Source of the DNA: Burkholderiales bacterium | GTDB lineage: Bacteria; Pseudomonadota; Gammaproteobacteria; Burkholderiales; Burkholderiaceae_C | NCBI GenBank assembly: GCA_005786815.1 | Contig: SYDB01000144.1 | Coordinates: 1 to 5,998 of the forward strand | Length of the DNA stretch: 5,998 nucleotides | Direction of reading: 5' to 3' | The notes under the pieces: model-generated | Told to the model about the DNA's origin: nothing | Databases searched by the model: none | Seen by the model: only the letters and a program-made list of their open reading frames with translations | Made by a program: the position numbers and the translations under genes | Shown: piece by piece, positions 5,208 through 5,998 of the stretch | How positions within the stretch are numbered: position 1 is the first letter of the stretch | How the letters are laid out: each line of letters opens with the position of its first letter

Positions 5208-5890
5208 GCCAAATGCTCATCAAAAAACGCCAACGTGCGCTCCCGCGCCAAATCGGCAGACGCCTTTTGGTAAGACCCGCGGTGGTCGCAATTAAAGCCG
5301 TGGTCTGCCTCGTACAAATGCACGGCCACCTCTGGGTGGGCTTTGGCAAAAGACTCCACAGTGTCTAAGCCTATCCAGTGGTCTTGTTTGGCATAGTGCG
5401 CCATCACGGGGCAATGGGGGTGGCGGGCGATTTCTTCTGCCGTGGTGGATCCGCCACCGTAATAAGGCACGGCAGCGCTCAAGCCTTGCACCAAAGCTGC
5501 GGCGCGCCACGTCAATAAACCGCCCCAGCAATAGCCAACGATTCCCACCTTGGCGCCAGAAGTTTGGTGCGCGTATGTCACTGCCGCTTGCACGTCTGCC
5601 ATGAAAGCCATGTCAGGCAAGGCTTCGATGGCGGCCTTCAATGCCATGCCGGCTTGCATATCGTCAGGCGTGTAGCCAAGTTCTACGCCGAGCTTGGCGC
5701 GGTGGAACATAGCAGGCGCGATTGCGAAATAACCGGATGCGGCATAGCCATCGGCCACTTCACGAATGTGGGGGTTGACGCCAAAAATCTCTTGAATCAC
5801 CACAACGGCACCTTTGGGCTTGCCCTTGGGTTGTGCGACGTAGGCAGGGCATTCGAATCCATCGGAGGCTTTTAGTCGAACGGTGGTCAT
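5204..5890 (-). CDS. Dienelactone hydrolase family protein
   Basis: This is a 228-residue alpha/beta hydrolase of the dienelactone hydrolase family, close to the 236 residues of Pseudomonas ClcD. The founder opens the lactone ring of dienelactone to maleylacetate in chlorocatechol breakdown; many relatives act on other esters. Cys121 in GYCWGG is the nucleophile, Asp170 in AKQD and His197 in ADHGF complete the triad, and Glu34 in QEIFG matches the conserved glutamate near the active site. No chlorocatechol genes are nearby, so a general or unknown substrate is more likely. The start was chosen at 5890 because AGGAG lies five bases upstream and the protein then begins MTTVRLKASDG; the frame is open to 5956, but that region holds the promoter. 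No signal peptide is present. Confidence 0.93.
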   Translation of the reverse strand: MTTVRLKASDGFECPAYVAQPKGKPKGAVVVIQEIFGVNPHIREVADGYAASGYFAIAPAMFHRAKLGVELGYTPDDMQAGMALKAAIEALPDMAFMADVQAAVTYAHQTSGAKVGIVGYCWGGLLTWRAAALVQGLSAAVPYYGGGSTTAEEIARHPHCPVMAHYAKQDHWIGLDTVESFAKAHPEVAVHLYEADHGFNCDHRGSYQKASADLARERTLAFFDEHLA

Positions 5891-5921
5891 GGGAACTCCT
5901 GAGAACTTACAAAAATTAGGA

Positions 5922-5974
5922 GCGCCAAGGATAGCCCCTCGTATCAAGTGCGCCAAGCATAACCCCTCGTGTCT
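5922..5974. repeat. 28-bp-period tandem duplication upstream of the hydrolase gene
   Basis: Bases 5922-5946 and 5950-5974 match at 21 of 25 positions, with a period of 28 bases. Each copy contains GCGCCAAG, ATA and CCCCTCGT (plus strand). On the minus strand each unit carries a TATNCT hexamer directly followed by TTGGCG. The pair overlaps the predicted promoter. Confidence 0.8.
5928..5956 (-). promoter_or_regulatory. Promoter for the dienelactone hydrolase gene
   Basis: On the minus strand TTGGCG (5951-5956) and TATCCT (5928-5933) are separated by exactly 17 bases, with a predicted start near 5921 and a leader of about 31 bases to the ATG at 5890. The two boxes come from different copies of a tandem duplication. 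It may drive only this gene or also the downstream hemJ group by read-through. The region to the right, 5975-5998, is non-coding and shows nothing else. Confidence 0.6.
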
Positions 5975-5998
5975 AAGACGTTACTCGGAGCAAGCCAC

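Noticed and set aside
5891..5956. Upstream start for the dienelactone hydrolase adding 22 residues
   Set aside because: The ATG at 5956 overlaps the predicted promoter; the ATG at 5890 has a perfectly placed AGGAG and matches the family's N-terminus.

Overview
The window looks like a stretch of a betaproteobacterial chromosome. It most probably comes from order Burkholderiales, with a Comamonadaceae-like flavour. The grounds are the S12 start [13 protein letters not shown], the 156-residue S7 ending in KAFSHFRF, and the EF-G start MARKTPIERYR. The genus is not determined. Every gene I can support lies on the minus strand, so transcription runs from the right end (about 5,998) to the left end. 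No plus-strand gene, tRNA, rRNA, CRISPR array, insertion sequence or phage gene is visible.

In transcription order, the right part (5,998 to 2,643) holds five genes. First is a dienelactone-hydrolase-family protein with its own promoter inside a 28-bp tandem duplication. Then come a HemJ-type protoporphyrinogen IX oxidase, a VanZ-like membrane protein, a thioredoxin-like [2Fe-2S] ferredoxin and a small alpha/beta hydrolase. The last four are packed with gaps of 12 and 9 bases and a 4-base ATGA overlap, which suggests a single operon. None of these four has a convincing Shine-Dalgarno sequence.

The middle (2,642 to 1,233) begins with a 192-base leader. It contains a striking 30-bp imperfect inverted repeat, a second mutually exclusive hairpin and a candidate promoter. 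A D,D-carboxypeptidase (PBP5/6, DacA type) with a signal peptide and a C-terminal amphipathic anchor follows.

The left part (1,232 to 1) is the start of the str ribosomal operon: rpsL (S12), rpsG (S7) and the first codons of fusA (EF-G). A good sigma70-like promoter lies just after the dacA stop. A terminator-like hairpin with a T-rich tail lies immediately downstream of that promoter and before rpsL. The 205-base rpsL-rpsG spacer is rich in hairpins, at the place where E. coli uses S7 binding for translational feedback.

The coding content is mostly ordinary housekeeping, and I do not see an exotic new system. The points worth a second look are non-coding: the dacA leader inverted repeat, the terminator-like structure in the str leader, the intercistronic spacer and the duplicated promoter. 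One unusual residue in S12 (Val62 where Glu is usual) also deserves attention.
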